NCBI GenBank assembly: GCA_022419385.1
Contig: JAJUBI010000007.1
Location: 2,327,768 to 2,391,767, forward strand
Direction of reading: 5' to 3'
Length of the DNA: 64,000 bases
Origin: Paraconiothyrium sp. Pb-2020
Lineage: Eukaryota; Ascomycota; Dothideomycetes; Pleosporales; Didymosphaeriaceae
Of this stretch, positions 45,939 to 57,000 are shown piece by piece (the stretch's first letter is position 1; each line of letters opens with the position of its first letter). The notes under the pieces are model-generated. The model did not search any database and had not been told where the DNA came from. It was given only the letters and a program-made list of their open reading frames with translations. A program made the position numbers and the translations under genes.

Positions 45939-46778
45939 TCATAAACAATGCTTTGCACTACTGGAACAGGATCTTGGTGTCAAAGTTGAGCAGCGAGGTA
46001 TGCTGGAATCCTGCGGAAAGCACTGTGGCACTGCAATATGCCTGTTATGCTCTTGATTAAGTTGATTTTTGCGCATACTGTCGTTACCCGATTGATCCTG
46101 AAAGTGCACCTTTCTATCCTTATTCGGAGAGGAGGATGGGGTATAGTATAGCGATCCCTGTTCCTCACTGTTGTGAGGTGCTTCTGCGACAGGATACTTG
46201 TAACGTTGATTGAATCTCTCGAGAGCCGCTTGAGCACCATACACATTAGTGACAGGCTCGTCATCAGTAGTAGCAGGTGGATTAGAAAGATCCAAGCGAT
46301 TCTCAATAACCGCCTGGGACTCAAGCATGTATACCAGGTTCACTAATTCGAGACGAACCGCACGCCACGCCAATCTCAGACTACGATTGCTTGGGTGGGC
46401 TGACCTGGGCCCAGGGTCTTGTCGAAATGGACCACCGACTTTCTCCCTTGCTTGAGTGATTGCGCCTAGGAACTCAATGCAATGGTCCACTTGGCATACA
46501 GGGCAAAAGTCCTCCACGGTGGCGCTGGTATGTAGCTCATGGCCACACTCAGGCTTCTTTGGGTCCGGTGTGCGCCAAAATAGACTAGCGAGGCTGCTCA
46601 TACTCAACATCCTCCTTTGGATCGGACGTTTCATGTACCGATAGTACTCTTTGGCACTGGAGACGTAATGGGCGTTCGGGGACAGTGTTTTACATTGTTT
46701 CTTCTGCCATCTGTTGAAATCGGCATGTTTCATGGGCCAGAGAAGCTTCGCGTCGACAATTCCTTTGAAGCCAACCAT
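45939..46778 (-). CDS. Unrecognised C-x-H-x2-H / CPVC family protein, copy 1
   Basis: Single open frame, 279 residues from the ATG at 46778 (the frame itself opens at a TTG seven codons earlier). I do not recognise the family. Centre: ADFNRWQKK, then a basic linker, then ECGHELH(8 residues)CPVC at about residues 78-95, a plausible zinc-binding C-x-H-x2-H-x8-C-x2-C cluster, followed by a helical part with RLAWRAVRLELVNLVYMLES. A polar low-complexity C terminus follows. The same order (ADFxxW, CxHxLH, CPVC, AWxAxxL, LES) recurs in the gene at 51267, so they are paralogs. The tail (…TPRSCSSSAKHCL) is less convincing and the true 3' end may be spliced further downstream. No signal peptide or membrane segment. 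Confidence 0.6.
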   Translation of the reverse strand: MVGFKGIVDAKLLWPMKHADFNRWQKKQCKTLSPNAHYVSSAKEYYRYMKRPIQRRMLSMSSLASLFWRTPDPKKPECGHELHTSATVEDFCPVCQVDHCIEFLGAITQAREKVGGPFRQDPGPRSAHPSNRSLRLAWRAVRLELVNLVYMLESQAVIENRLDLSNPPATTDDEPVTNVYGAQAALERFNQRYKYPVAEAPHNSEEQGSLYYTPSSSPNKDRKVHFQDQSGNDSMRKNQLNQEHNRHIAVPQCFPQDSSIPRCSTLTPRSCSSSAKHCL

Positions 46779-46833
46779 GGGGAACGGGTTTTGGGTCAAC
46801 TTTGGAGGGTTGATACGTGGCGATGATGATTTT

Positions 46834-46863
46834 GATATGGGGATTGATATGGGGATTGATATG
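46834..46863 (+). repeat. 12-bp minisatellite, 2.5 copies
   Basis: GATATGGGGATT occurs twice in perfect tandem plus a half copy (GATATG), 55 bp upstream of the copy-1 CPVC gene start. Too short to mean much by itself. Confidence 0.7.
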
Positions 46864-47603
46864 CCTACGCTTCCCCATGCTCTTTTGACCGCGTAGGGGC
46901 GTTGTTGCTTCTTTCACAAGAAGCTTCAACGTCACACCTGGCGAGCTCTGCACATCATGTGGCCCTGATAGCATCCCGAAGCACCATTCCGAGGAAGTTA
47001 CGTGGTTATACCCAACTTATGGGCTAGCAATAGTGCAAGCGGTGAAAGTGTACGCTTTGGAGCTCCTGTCTTATCCCGAGATGGCGACTTCTATTTTCAA
47101 GACATTGTGTATATAAGAAGTTAGATTAATCCGCTAGATGGGAACGTCCGTTATATGTTCAGTAAAGGCATATGAGTATGCTACTTGGGAGTGAACATCG
47201 AAAGTATATTCTAGAAACACTCTTGTAGGGGAGGTAAAACCCAATTTCAGCCTAGATATGTCTCAACAAGTGTAACAAATACATTATGGAAACAATAAGC
47301 TCTACAAAAAGCCGCCGCATCTGATCATCGAGATGAATATACAGCTTCGTGGAGTCAATAGCCTCTGAGTAATAGAATAACACCCTTCATGATCTTCGCC
47401 ATACCACCGATAAATAAACATTGGACAATGATTATTTGTACTCTACAGAAGAAAGCAAGTGAGGGTATCCACCGAAAACGCTAAACCACGTACACCAAGA
47501 AGCTCCGGAAAGCGGGCTGTTAAGACCCTGTTTGAAAGTGTTCAGTCAAGGAATAAATCTGAACTCTCACCACTGAATGCCCCCTCACATTCCCCACCTT
47601 TCC
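46864..47603. other. AT-rich intergenic region
   Basis: Upstream region of the copy-1 CPVC gene and 3' flank of the membrane-protein gene, both on the minus strand. AT-rich from 47090 to 47450. No gene seen. Confidence 0.5.
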
Positions 47604-48822
47604 TCACCTAGCGTAAAATCCCATGACCTTCGCATCTCCACCCTTCATCCCCTCCGCCGGCAACTCTTGTGCATTCACAGCCTGCATCTCAAAGGCCCCG
47701 TGCCCATCATTCAATTGACTCGGTCTCCACTCCGACGCATTTGCCTCCGCCGCATGTGACTTCTCCTGCGGATACGCGCTCACCTCGTGGCTATTATACT
47801 GTGTCTGGCCCTCCGAGCGGTAGTATGTTTTTGGGCCGCCGAGGTCATCGGCCATCTGGTGGGCGTCTTTGGGTATAGCATTATTCTTGCGACGGCGCGC
47901 GAGAAGGAACCATACGAGGCCAACGAGGAGAGCGAGGGCTGCACAGCCACCGATCGTGGCGCCTACGATGGCGCCGGTGGAAACACCGCTGCCAGAAGAC
48001 GCGGTCGCGGTGGAGGAGGCGTTGGATGGGTCGGCGGCGGAACCAGCTTGGGATGAACTACGAGATGACGCCGAGGAATGTGCGTTGGAGGATTGAACTG
48101 CTGCGCCGTCCGAGTCGGCGTCCGATGTGGAGGATGCTGACGAGGTCGGGCAACCGATGATTGTGGGCGATGTGAGAGCCCAGCCGTCGATGGGATGTGC
48201 GAAGGCTTGTCCACCGCTGACGCTCTGGCTGAAGGCCTTGCTTGCTGTGTCGCCTTCCTCGTCGTATGCGATTACTGGGACGTTTGTCTTGGCGGGGAGG
48301 TCACTGTAGCATGTACCGCCATAGGCAGGTCGGTCTGGATCAACGGTAGTGTCAGGAGGATGAAATTGATAGGATCTTCGTACTGTTAGCGCGCATCCTG
48401 TTTACTGGTGTTTGTGGATGGACCTACGAGGGACAACAAGCAATGTAATTTCGCGCCTCTGCGAACATGGTGCAGTAGTTCTTCGGACATACGAATGGGC
48501 TCATTGCTGGGACAATGGATGACATTATCGTAGATCCAATTGAGTTGGTCACATCCACTGATGTGTAAGACTCTAGGAACTCGGACGGGTAGCATGCTGC
48601 AACAGTGTTGTTTGCGAGGGGAACAGGTTCGTTATGCCATATGAAGCTGGCCGGTGGTAACATGGTGAGGAGATTCTCGAAACATGATGATGGCGGCGTG
48701 AAGGTTGACGTTAATGCTATCACACCTGTTGGTACGGGGAAGTCCGGTTTCTTCGTTGCTCGAACGTCAAGATGCGGCGCTGCCATCCTGCGAGCTCTTC
48801 GCATCTCTTGATGACCCGACAT
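47604..48822 (-). CDS. Single-pass membrane protein with Ser-rich stalk, fungal-specific
   Basis: Exons from about 48822 to 48428 and 48375 to 47604; the 52-nt intron (GTAGGT...GCTAACAGTACGAAG) has a CTAAC branch site 10 nt before the acceptor and is phase-checked. The ectodomain has conserved cysteines and the sequence VIALTSTFTPPSSCFENLLTM, AMSPFVCPKNYC, YIACCPS, then RPAYGGTCYSDLPA. A Ser/Ala-rich stalk (about 50 residues), one membrane helix (GAIVGATIGGCAALALLVGLVWFLL), the stop-transfer ARRRK and a cytosolic tail with YYRSEGQTQYNSHEV follow. This layout is of a plasma-membrane surface or sensor-like protein found in filamentous fungi; the function is unknown. The N terminus is unresolved: the first ATG (48822) gives no signal peptide, so a signal-bearing upstream exon is likely. 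Confidence 0.65.
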
Positions 48823-51266
48823 GTTTCTGATCCCAACGTCAACAGCCTGGATCACACGGGGCGCGGTAGCCGCAGTTGTAGCCGATATGACACGGAGGGT
48901 GCACTGAGTATCGGCCTCAGTCGCTCAATGCGGCGTCGTCAACACGACTGGACGTCAAGTTGGGATGAATCAAGCAACGACAACTGGAGAGAGAAGATTC
49001 GAAGGCCAGGGACCGGCGTGCGGGGGTGGAGTAGGAGACACCGGAACGCAGGACTGCGGAGGTTAAGAGTGTACCACACCAGGGGAAACCCATGCGATAT
49101 GTAGCCATTGGCTCCAAGACTGCTTTCGGTAGACTAAGACGCATAAAATTAATCCTATCGGCGAGACGGCCACGCGTTGGCAGGCATTAGCCTGGAATTC
49201 CGCTTACTGTCAAAGCTATCAGTACCTGGGGCTAGACCTTTTCCGCTGATATTGCTAGCTATGACATGTTTAGCATGAAATCGCTACTCCTATATAACGA
49301 TGCCTTCTTTCCTTCCTTGAGGGGCTCTCATCGACGACCAGTTCGTCGCTGTTCGGTCCTTGATCAGTTCAGTATTTCGAACCTGAACTCCGAGCGGCTG
49401 GGGCCAAAGCTTTTGCTGCGGTGGCGAGCTGGATAATGATTAACGGCCAGGATATATGCATCGAAATCCCGAACTCAGGGCTAGTCAGGGCTTAGTGTGG
49501 ATGGAGTCCGAATGTTGAAACTTCGGCTGCAGTACAAGCAGCAGGAACTGACCCTCCACTACGCAGTAGATTGTGGTTAAGCGACGTCTATGAAGACAAA
49601 ATGAATGCTTTCCACCGCAGCAGAAGCATGGGAAAGACTCGGGTCATTCAGTGAGAGCAGGCGCAGGTGTCGAGCCTGGGCCATTCCCGTTTGTGGGGCC
49701 AAATATCGGCTAACTCGGAGGTTAAGAGCAAAACGGTTGCTGCCGTGTAATCGCTTTGAAGAAACTGGAAAAGTGGCCCGGGATTGTACATTGCACGTGG
49801 CGCCATAAAGTGTGATTGGGTTCAGCCGCATAGAGAATGGAAAGAGGTGGTGGAGCCCTAAGATTAGCGCTCGTGAGCGCTGAGGCAGACTTGACTCGTG
49901 CCCCTGCGTACCGTGCGTGGGCCTCCGGGCTGAGATATATATTGCGGCCCCTGCATTATCGTATGTTGAAACTCTTTGCGCGCTGGATTTTCGTCTTGCT
50001 CTGTTCCGGTCGGATCGGGACAAGTTGTAGTTTTGCTAAGCTTGCTATCATAGACAGAGTTTGTCCAGGCGTGGCCAAATGACAACCACGGATATGTGAA
50101 TATTTGTCCTGAGCTGACATAGGCTTGCTTGAAACAGTCTCTGAGATTCTACTTTCACTACTTCAGCGCCGATGTTCACACGGAGAGAGAACCTGTCTAT
50201 ATATATGATATCGCTTTTGACACATCACGTGATCCGTCCGCCTCGGGCTCCAGGGCTCCAGGGCTCCCAGCATGCATTAACGAGTGTGCCTGGAGCCAGG
50301 AACATGTATTACAACATCGTCCTGGAGAATGTGACGAAGCAAGATTACCAGGCTCGGACCTGTTCCTGGCGATATACAAGGACTTTCTGGCATGCCAGTG
50401 CATTTTCGGCCCGCATGCAGCCGTGGAGGTGTTCGCAGGCTGCCTTGATCATGACGTCACGCACACACATCTCAGAGCGGCCTACGCCAGCTGACGATCG
50501 TCGTTGACAACCTCAGCAATCCCTAAGGCATCGTCTTGTGCCCCGATTATCTCCTCTAAAGCAAACATCATTGCCTTGCGATACAAAAGGCAACGAAGCC
50601 CAACGTTTGAGGCCCCACGCAAAGGCACCAATATAGCCGAGGCCGCTCCGAGCGCAGAGTGACTCCCCGCCAACACTAGAACCAACCCCCCACTCCAGGA
50701 ACCACCACTTGGAGAATCCATCTTCTCTTAGAGCAGACTCGCACATCGAACAGCGAGACTCAACGCACCCGCCAGCGTGAACAATCACGCCCTCGATCGC
50801 TTATTGACACGCCGCCACACAATAAACGCGTCAGCATCAGTCTGACAGCCCGCTTGAGCCAAAGTCCGCGATTCAACACCACCACGCGACCCTCCTCGAT
50901 CTCTGTTCGGCAGAGAGGAGACACGTTGAGTGAACGCAGAGAATTACTATGGCTTTCACCATTTCGCGCGGGCACGGTTCACTTTCACTCTCCCTGCGTA
51001 AGCCCCACGACTATCACAGAGAATTTCGAGTTCAAGGCTTTAATTTGCCCCCTCGCAGCTGGCAGGCGCTCTACCCTCAAGAAAAGTCCAACCCCCGCAA
51101 CGGCTTGTGCCCCACGGATTGAGCGTGCCCGTGGCGAGTGCAAACAGACCACAACACAACCTCTCCAACAAACCAACCCTTCACCTGTCCGCGACACAAA
51201 GAAAGTCTTTGCACACGCAATATCGCAACCCATCGCCGCTTAGTTATACTCGAGACAACGGCAAAC
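48823..51266. other. 2.4-kb intergenic region
   Basis: It probably includes the missing first exon and promoter of the minus-strand membrane protein and the promoter of the plus-strand CPVC copy 2. Frames of up to 148 codons (49577-50023 minus) lack domains. An imperfect 8-bp tandem (GGGCTCCA, three units) lies near 50249-50272. Confidence 0.45.
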
Positions 51267-52388
51267 ATGATCGCGCGACCCCGCACTGCGACCTCGACAC
51301 TCCCTGCGAGCCTCATCCTCACGCCACGCGCACAGAAGCAGTACCGCCGCTATCAGTCACAGACCTCAGTCCTCCCACCCAAAAGCCAAGGTGGCCTTCC
51401 CAACGCAACCGAGTACGCCGATTTCCAGTCCTGGCTCGCCAAGCGCGACTCTGGCTACCTGTCTGACACCCCGCTCGCTGACATCGCATACTATGCGGAG
51501 CGCGCATCTGAGCAAAGGGAAGAGAAAGGCAAGGCTAGCGTATGTGAACATACTCTGCATCCCACATATCAGGAACGTGCGGAGAGATGTCCTGTTTGCA
51601 CAGTGGAGGTACACATGACTTACATGAAAGCTCTGACTGTCGCGCTTGAAGCCACGGGCGGGCTGATGAAGCAACGCTGGGAAGCTACCGACCAAGACTG
51701 TCCCGTGTTGCAGGCTTGGTACGCTGGCAAGCTAGCCTTGATTAAGGAGCTCGGTCGGCTGGAGAGCCTAGCACAGGACGAGCAAGACTACGACCAGGAA
51801 CACCAGGAGAAGGAACACCAGGAGAAGGAACACCAGCAGAAGGGCAACTCTAGCCAAGCAACGAGCGAGGTCAAGACTGCGACCCAAGCCCTGGATATAT
51901 ACTGGGATAGCATGGAGGCCAACGCGACCATGAGGCGGTTGCCGTGCAGTAAAAAGGCCCGCACAGTTGTCTTCTGTCCGGAGACCAAGTTCGAGCAAGG
52001 TCGCGATCAGCTGTACTTCTGGCGTAAGTCGCCGCGGTATGAGGCTGGCGGCAAGTATGCACCTCCTAGTGATGACGAGGATCACGAGGGCGAAGTTAAG
52101 GAGTGTAGCGAGACTACAACATCGACGCGTTGCGAGAGTTGCGCAGCCAGCAGTGATACCAGAGAAGTCTTCGTACTCAAACACGACAGAAACGACGAAG
52201 AGGAGTCCGATGAGGAGTCTAGCGATTTGGAAGACGACGAGGACGACGAGGACGACGAAGAAGGAGAAGAGGAAGACGAGGACGAGGACGATGAAGAAAA
52301 TGACGACGATGTTGACGCCAGCTTCATAATCTTCGAGGACGAACAACTCGTCGTTCAAGGCGCTGAGTTTGTCGTTTTCGAGGACTGA
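51267..52388 (+). CDS. Unrecognised C-x-H-x2-H / CPVC family protein, copy 2, acidic tail
   Basis: Single exon, 373 residues from ATG 51267; the frame is open further upstream, but this ATG is followed by a basic Thr/Ala-rich start (MIARPRTATSTLP). It shares with the gene at 45939-46778 the order ADFQSWLAKR, AYY, VCEHTLH(9 residues)CPVC at about residues 94-110, LEATGG, then an AW..KLALIKELGRLES helix. After it come an imperfect HQEKE repeat (about residues 175-190), a conserved-looking KKARTVVFCPETKFEQGRDQLYFWR block and a very acidic C-terminal tail (about 40 Glu/Asp in a row with few breaks) that ends in IIFEDEQLVVQ/FVVFED. The CHH-CC cluster may bind zinc. No domain of known function is recognised; no signal peptide. 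Confidence 0.7.
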   Translation: MIARPRTATSTLPASLILTPRAQKQYRRYQSQTSVLPPKSQGGLPNATEYADFQSWLAKRDSGYLSDTPLADIAYYAERASEQREEKGKASVCEHTLHPTYQERAERCPVCTVEVHMTYMKALTVALEATGGLMKQRWEATDQDCPVLQAWYAGKLALIKELGRLESLAQDEQDYDQEHQEKEHQEKEHQQKGNSSQATSEVKTATQALDIYWDSMEANATMRRLPCSKKARTVVFCPETKFEQGRDQLYFWRKSPRYEAGGKYAPPSDDEDHEGEVKECSETTTSTRCESCAASSDTREVFVLKHDRNDEEESDEESSDLEDDEDDEDDEEGEEEDEDEDDEENDDDVDASFIIFEDEQLVVQGAEFVVFED

Positions 52389-52958
52389 ACACCCTTCTCC
52401 TTCGCGTTCACGCGCGGTGTACAATGAAGGTTATCAAACATCAGCATCACCTTTCAGCTCGCATCACGCCCACGGCGTACGTTGTATCGAAATCCAGAAC
52501 AAGGGACTGTTGATTGCGACATGGACGACAGCGTCATGTCTCGTGCCAGTGATATGTCTGCTCCTTTTTTGTCGCTTGTTGGAAGACTGCGACTCATCAC
52601 GACCGTTGCCGAAGGCGCGGGAATCATCATGAAGAAGGTGGACCTGGTTAGGACCCTACCGTATCGACCTGCGGCGTTGGCCTGGAGTCTGGGAGTGGGG
52701 ATGAATACGACATCGCCTCACAGCGAGATACCCAAGAGGCATCTATACGATGACCTTGAACCAATCAATCCATATATCCTTTCAATTTGAAACATGCAAA
52801 GTGACCAATATGATATGGATTTTTTTTCGTATGCAACATGAGATACCATCATCTAGCACCGATTCCAGCCATAAAAGGGTATGAAGTACCGAACCACGTG
52901 CCCTGCGATCCAACCGTAACGCCCAACAGGAAAGCACTATGCTCTTGAACATTCATAT
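52389..52958. other. Convergent intergenic region
   Basis: It lies between the 3' ends of CPVC copy 2 and ykt6. A 102-codon frame (52482-52790) overlaps it without recognisable content. T8 run near 52820. Nothing else seen. Confidence 0.5.
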
Positions 52959-53740
52959 TCACATAACGACACAGCACGAGTTCTGCTTCTTCGCCTGCGT
53001 GTAAAACATCTTGCTGCTCGCACTCAAATCATTGCTCTTAGCCACCAACTGATCCATCTTCTCGCCGCGCTCAAGCATACTTTCCATCGTCTGGTGCAAA
53101 ACCTGTTTCGTGGTGTCGAGCTCGTGCTGGATCTTCAAGATCTTGTCTGCCTCCTGCGGATTCTGGTACTGCGCGATGTAGTCTTTGAGCTCGGGGTAGG
53201 GGAGGGAGTTGGCGGAGGCGTTGTTGATGGCGGAAGCGGCGTGTTTAGTGGAGAATTCGTCGCAGAGCTTCTTGAGGACGCCTGTGATGACGAAGTCAGG
53301 GTATTCCTTGTTGGCGACGACGACGCCGCAGAGGCCGCGCGAGTTGTTGTACGTGTGGATGAGGTAGTCTGGGAGGGTTAGCGATGGGATTTGTTGAGGA
53401 GGGGACCAGCAGGCGCACCTGGGATCTTGTCTTCCTCTATGGCAACTCGCTTGCCCGCCGGTGTCTTCTTGGCCGCTGTAGCTACGAAAAGGTTCAACTG
53501 TGTGCATATTAGGGCGTGGTTCCCGCTGTAGGCTGCCCGGTGGGCAGGGAAAGGAGGACCGGACGTACGAACTCTTGGATACTTCCGCGGGTGAATCGAT
53601 TGAAGCTACTAAGCTCGCGCTGGTGAGCCAGCTCGACAGGCTCTCCGCCGTCGTTAGGGCGCCAAACCTAGGTATAGTGATCAGTCGCGGACATGCCGGG
53701 GCGGTGAAGGGGGTCCTACACCCATGTACAAGACTTTCAT
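52959..53740 (-). CDS. ykt6: Synaptobrevin-like SNARE Ykt6
   Basis: Exons 53740-53720, 53667-53569, 53497-53419 and 53368-52959 give 202 residues, all in phase. Longin domain: MKVLYMGVWRPN, then ELSSFNRFTRGSIQEF and GVVVANKEYPDFVITGVLKKLCDEF. The SNARE motif runs from about residue 140 (DKILKIQHELDTTKQVLHQTMESMLERGEKMDQLVAKS) with the R-SNARE arginine in place, and the protein ends in CCVVM, a palmitoylated Cys next to a CaaX farnesylation box. Ykt6 acts in ER-Golgi, intra-Golgi, vacuole and autophagosome fusion without a membrane helix. Alternative ATG two codons upstream (53746). Head-to-head with slh1 across 330 bp. Confidence 0.96.
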
Positions 53741-54070
53741 GCTCATGATGGCGGTTGTGCGGACTCACGAAGCTGGAAATAGAACGGTAGTAGTGCGAAC
53801 GTATTTGTAGCGGGCGGAATATGTACAGAAGTCTGGATGCCTGGGCGGCGTTGGAGGGAACCCGAGCATGACGCTTGCGCTGGACGGGTTCATGTGCGAC
53901 GCGGCTGATGTAACCAGCGCCACGCGGGGGCGGGGGAAGGCGCAACAGTCAAACCCTTGCACCTATTACCCTAGAATATTTGCGCGCAGGAGACCGCAGG
54001 GTGTGTGAGGACACCGCATAAAGAAGACCGAAAAGAGATATTGTGACCCACCAGCCTCAACGCTACGACT
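53741..54070. promoter_or_regulatory. Shared ykt6/slh1 divergent promoter
   Basis: 330 bp between divergent ATGs with no clear TATA box. Serving both genes is inferred from spacing. Confidence 0.5.
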
Positions 54071-57000
54071 ATGTTGCCTTCCGTTGAGAGCGCGCAGGCA
54101 CAATGGCTGGAACAATTGGAGGCCATGCGCAAGGCAATCGCAGAACTTAAACTACCACCTGACGATAAAGCAACCCCCGCGTACGGCGACGATCTCGATA
54201 TCGACGACGATGATCTCTCAGGGACTGCAAGCGGCGATGATGTCTGGGATGTATTTAGCGACGAGTATGAAGATTCGTACACCAGCGACCAGCTTGACGA
54301 AACCGTAAGCGCTCAGCCAAGAACTCAACTCTACGACCAGCTATGGCTACAAGAAAAGTGCAACGATGTTGCTCGAAGCAGCTCCGGCCTAGATACAACC
54401 GCACTGAAAGAGCAGTTGTTTGCCATCTTGGCCAGTGATAGCAACGACGACGAGCTGCAGATGATGCTCGCGGATATTGTGGGCTACGGGCAACTGGACT
54501 TGGTGGCCGACCTCATATCCCACAGGCGGGAAATCACGCAGTCTTTGCATGAAGCACCGCGGAACAACGTCATTGTTGATCGTTTGCAAACTCGAGCCGA
54601 ACGTGAAGAAGCCCTTAGAGAACAGGATTGGGAGCACAAAAATCGAGCATTGGCCGCTGCTGTTGACCGAACAGGCCCCCAGTATCCCCACGTGTACCGT
54701 TCCCACGAGGGGGCCGGAAACAAACTCTCCAGTTTTGGCAAGAAGTACGTATTGCCAACAGGCAGCACCCATGTCGACGAGAAGACATACGAGGAGCATA
54801 CTATTCCTGCCGCTCGCGTTGGCACTCTCGGCGTTGGTCGCAAGCTGGTCAATATCAAGGACATGGATGGCCTGTGTCAGCGCACATTCAAGGGTTACAA
54901 GTCGTTGAACCGCATGCAGAGCTTGGTATATCCTGTTGCGTACAACACGAGAGAGAACATGCTCATCTGTGCCCCGACAGGTGCTGGTAAAACAGATGCC
55001 GCAATGCTTGCGATTTTGAATACTGTAGCTAAGAACGTCATACCGAATCCGGTCGAGAACCCCGACGCTACTGACTTTACCGTGATGGCTGAAGACTTTA
55101 AGATCATCTACGTTGCCCCGATGAAAGCACTCGCCGCTGAAGTCACGGAGAAGCTGGGCAAGCGTCTAGCTTGGCTCGGCATCAAAGCTCGCGAGTTGAC
55201 TGGAGATATGCACCTCACCAAAGCAGAGATCATAGATACACAGATCATCGTCACAACCCCTGAGAAGTGGGATGTTGTGACAAGGAAGAGCACTGGCGAC
55301 ACGGAGCTCGTACAGAAGGTCCGTCTGCTCATCATCGATGAGGTGCACATGTTGCACGATGAGCGCGGCGCAGTATTAGAGAGTTTGGTTGCAAGGACGC
55401 AAAGACAGGTAGAGGCCACTCAGTCTCTGATTCGCATCGTCGGTCTTTCTGCTACGCTACCCAACTATGTTGATGTAGCCGACTTTCTTAGGGTAAACAA
55501 GATGGCCGGCATGTTCTACTTCGATGCATCATTCCGTCCAGTGCCTCTGGAGCAGCACTTCATTGGTGCAAAAGGCAAGCCTGGCACTGTCAAATCGAGG
55601 GAGAACCTCGAGCAAGTCGCTTTTGACAAGGTGGCGGACATGCTCAAGCTCGGTCACCAAGTCATGGTGTTTGTGCATAGTCGCAAGGATACTGTGAAAA
55701 CTGCGAGAACATTGTTCGAGAAAGCAGTAGATGCGCAGTGTTCCGACCTCTTCGATCCGACAATGCACCCCAACTACGAAAATGCGGTCCGCGACATGAA
55801 GCAGTCGAAAGGCCGTGAGCTGCGCGAGCTACTCCCGAAAGGTATGGGTACTCACCATGCTGGGATGCCTCGCTCCGACCGAAACCTCATCGAACGTCTT
55901 TTTGCAGAAGGTGTGCTGAAAGTGCTTTGTTGTACCGCAACTTTGGCCTGGGGTGTCAACTTGCCAGCCGCTGCAGTCCTCATCAAAGGCACTCAAGTAT
56001 ACAATGCCCAAGAAGGTCGCTTTACCGATCTGGGCATACTCGACGTTCTCCAAATCTTTGGTCGTGCCGGTCGTCCCCAATTCCAAGACACCGGCATTGG
56101 CTTCATTTGCACGACTCAAGATAAGCTCGACCACTACCTCAAGGCCGTTACCGAGCAGCAACCGATTGAATCCAAGTTCTCAGCTAAGCTTGTTGATAAC
56201 TTGAATGCAGAGATCTCTTTAGGTACAGTCACCACGGTGCAAGAAGGCGTGCAGTGGCTTGGATACTCCTATCTATTCGCTCGAATGCAGAAAAGCCCTT
56301 TAAGCTATGGCATTGAATGGGCAGAGATTCGAGATGATCCACAACTTGTTATGAGGCGCCGAAAGCTCATCGTTGATGCTGCTCGCGTTCTACAACAGAG
56401 TCAAATGATTGTATTTAACGAAACTACCGGGGACCTCCGGTCCAAGGATGTCGGTCGCATTGCCAGCCAGTATTACGTCCAACAGTCCAGTATCGAAATC
56501 TTCAACACCATGATGAAACCGCATGGATCCGAGGAAGATGCTTTCGCCATGGTTAGCATGAGCGGAGAGTTCGACCAGATAACGTCTCGGGACACAGAGG
56601 AAAAGGAACTTTCCTCTCTTATCGAGCACGAACATGCTTTTCATGAAGTCAAAGGCGGTGTCGGCACACCTCACGGCAAGACTAATGTGCTATTACAGTC
56701 ATACGTATCTCGAGCAAGGCTGGAGGATTTCACGTTGATTTCAGACACTAACTACATATCACAAAATGCCGCACGTATCGCTCGGGCGTTGTTCATGATT
56801 GCGCTGAATCGCCGTTGGGGCTATCAATGCCAGGTTCTATTGAGCTTATGCCAGTCCATTGAGCATCAGGTCCGGTCTGATTTGCACCCGCTGCACCAAT
56901 TTGATCTTCCTCATCCTGTGCTTCGCCAACTGGATTGGAAATACACCTCTGTGGAGGCGCTCCGCGACATGGACCCACGCGAGATAGGAGATCTGGTACA

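Noticed and set aside
51768..52424. 218-codon hydrophobic minus-strand frame
   Set aside because: It is the antisense of the acidic and HQEKE repeats of CPVC copy 2 (GAC/GAG read backwards gives Val/Leu/Ser), not a membrane protein.
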